Shown: positions 63,188 through 64,000 of the stretch, piece by piece | How the letters are laid out: each line of letters starts with the position of its first letter | Position numbering within the stretch: position 1 is the stretch's first letter | Assembly (NCBI RefSeq): GCF_040932485.1 | Contig: NZ_JBFRBH010000001.1 | Coordinates: forward strand, 2,542,001-2,606,000 | DNA length: 64,000 bases | Direction: 5' to 3' | Origin: Gymnodinialimonas sp. 202GB13-11 | GTDB taxonomy: Bacteria; Pseudomonadota; Alphaproteobacteria; Rhodobacterales; Rhodobacteraceae | Translations under genes and position numbers: made by a program | The notes under the pieces: generated by a model | Told to the model about the DNA's origin: nothing | Database searches by the model: none | What the model saw: the letters and a program-made list of their open reading frames with translations, nothing else

Positions 63188-63600
63188 AAAAGGCCATCCT
63201 CCCCATCACCCTCGGTCTCGCGGGCCTTGGCCTGACGGTCTGGCTCTTCTGGTGGGCCTTTGAAAGCCAGCGCGAAGACGTCGCCGTCGCACGCGCGTTC
63301 CTGACCCATATCGCGGCGGAGGAATACGACCAGGCACAGACCCTGCTCACCCCGCTTCTGGCCTCGCGCTTGTCCCCTACGGCCCTCGACCGCCAATTCG
63401 GGCGGATCGAACCTTGGGAGCGCCTGCGGTTTGGCGAACGCTCCTCCAACTCCTCAAGCGACGGTCGCCGCACCCAGATTTGGGGCCTCGGGATCACCGT
63501 ATCGGGTTGCGAAAGCGAGCTGTTCGTGCGCCTGCAAGACGGGCTGATCGACGAATACAACGTAACCCCCCTCTGTCCGATGATCGGAGAAGACGTATGA
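63184..63600 (+). CDS. Membrane-anchored hypothetical protein, tandem family member 2
   Basis: 138 residues. ILPITLGLAGLGLTVWLFWWAF helix, then VAVARAFLTHIAAEEYDQAQTLLTPLLASRL and TVSGCESELFVRLQDGLIDEYNVTPLC. Close parallel to the gene before it. Overlaps both neighbours by ATGA, so the three are translationally coupled. Confidence 0.7.
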   Translation: MKKAILPITLGLAGLGLTVWLFWWAFESQREDVAVARAFLTHIAAEEYDQAQTLLTPLLASRLSPTALDRQFGRIEPWERLRFGERSSNSSSDGRRTQIWGLGITVSGCESELFVRLQDGLIDEYNVTPLCPMIGEDV

Positions 63601-64000
63601 GCGAAGACACCAAAACCGGAAAGAACGGCGGTCGTATCGTCCTGATCGTTCTGGGTGTGATCGCGCTTGGCATCGGGTATTGCACCTTTTCCACCAACCG
63701 CGACAGCGCGGCGATGGACACCTTCATCGGCCATATAGAGGCAGGCGATTACGAGGCCGCCAGCGCGTATTGGTCGCCCGATATCGCCGATGGGTTCTTG
63801 GCCGCGGTCACACCCCCGATCGCTGCCGACATTGCATCGCACGCACCGTATGAGACGCAATGGACCGGCTCGGGCGTCAACGGCGCGGAAAGCTACAGCA
63901 CCTATACCGCCACCGGCACGATCCCCGATGACGCGGGCTGCGTGCTGGAGATGACGGTCGATTTCGTGAACGGAGAGATCGTGGCGCTCGGCTCAGAAGA
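63597..64000 (+). CDS. Membrane-anchored hypothetical protein, tandem family member 3 (cut by window edge)
   Basis: At least 134 residues. Starts MSEDTKTGKNGGRIVLIVLGVIALGIGYCTF, then AAMDTFIGHIEAGDYEAASAYWSPDIADGF and DDAGCVLEMTVDFVNGEIVALGSEE, the same helix / FIGHIEAGDYEAA / GC-strand order as members 1 and 2. Ends beyond the window. Confidence 0.65.
   Translation, partial: MSEDTKTGKNGGRIVLIVLGVIALGIGYCTFSTNRDSAAMDTFIGHIEAGDYEAASAYWSPDIADGFLAAVTPPIAADIASHAPYETQWTGSGVNGAESYSTYTATGTIPDDAGCVLEMTVDFVNGEIVALGSE

Noticed and set aside
1-64000. tRNA, rRNA, phage integrase or transposase genes
   Set aside because: I read the intergenic gaps and the listed proteins and found no cloverleaf-like sequence with a CCA-type end, no rRNA-like stretch and no recombinase motif. 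A dedicated scan would be needed for certainty.

Overview
The window is a 64 kb piece of chromosome from an alphaproteobacterium of the Rhodobacterales (Roseobacter/Rhodobacter type). The evidence is the GC-rich coding sequence, a GcrA cell-cycle regulator, a tad pilus locus in the Rhodobacterales gene order (an OmpA-type lipoprotein sits where cpaD is expected and a MoxR-like ATPase follows the prepilin peptidase), the RuvC-RuvA-RuvB / YbgC / TolQ-TolR-TolA-TolB-Pal-CpoB / TilS / FtsH run, and many 4-base ATGA/GTGA gene overlaps. I see no rRNA, tRNA, CRISPR array, insertion sequence, integrase or prophage gene.

Layout. 1-9.8 kb: a cut inositol-monophosphatase gene, a GDPD phosphodiesterase, the divergent metR/metF pair, an Imm11-like hypothetical gene, a thioesterase, argD-argF, a DMT exporter, a serine hydrolase, gcrA and a glyoxalase-fold gene. 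9.8-23.7 kb: a small lytic transglycosylase with an AsmA-like protein, rimO, small exported proteins, an M48 protease lipoprotein, a DksA/TraR protein, a histone-deacetylase-family amidohydrolase, MarR- and TetR-regulated divergent pairs with visible palindromic operators, and a 3-oxoacid CoA-transferase whose two subunit genes are separated by a GSCFA gene and a second unrecognised gene.

23.8-37.3 kb is the tad (Flp) pilus locus: three flp-type pilin genes, cpaB, cpaC, an OmpA lipoprotein, cpaE, cpaF, tadB, tadC, two TPR lipoproteins, cpaA and an AAA ATPase. Two of the pilin genes are near-identical products of a 474-bp segmental duplication, and an array of 18 perfect CAGACCT heptamers lies between the copies. 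Each early unit ends in its own intrinsic terminator. A similar sequence element of about 30 bp lies upstream of flp1, flp2, flp3, cpaB, cpaE and cpaA. It looks like a shared operator or promoter element, and it is the most promising unexplained signal in the window.

37.4-45.8 kb: a ligase-associated Lhr-type helicase and PdeM nuclease without their usual ligase and exonuclease, a membrane-anchored LytTR regulator, a thioesterase, the one-carbon genes folD-osmC-fhs, and two small genes. 45.8-60.6 kb, all on the minus strand: ftsH, tilS, cpoB, pal, tolB, three consecutive genes with TolA-like C-terminal domains, tolR, tolQ, ybgC, two hypotheticals, ruvB, ruvA, ruvC. 60.9-64 kb: a DUF1127 gene, a small membrane protein, prmA, and three overlapping paralogous genes for membrane-anchored proteins, the last cut by the window edge.

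In functional terms the window carries envelope maintenance (Tol-Pal, FtsH, AsmA, transglycosylases), a surface adhesion pilus, one-carbon and methionine metabolism (metF, metR, folD, fhs), arginine biosynthesis (argD, argF) and DNA repair (ruvABC, helicase/PdeM).
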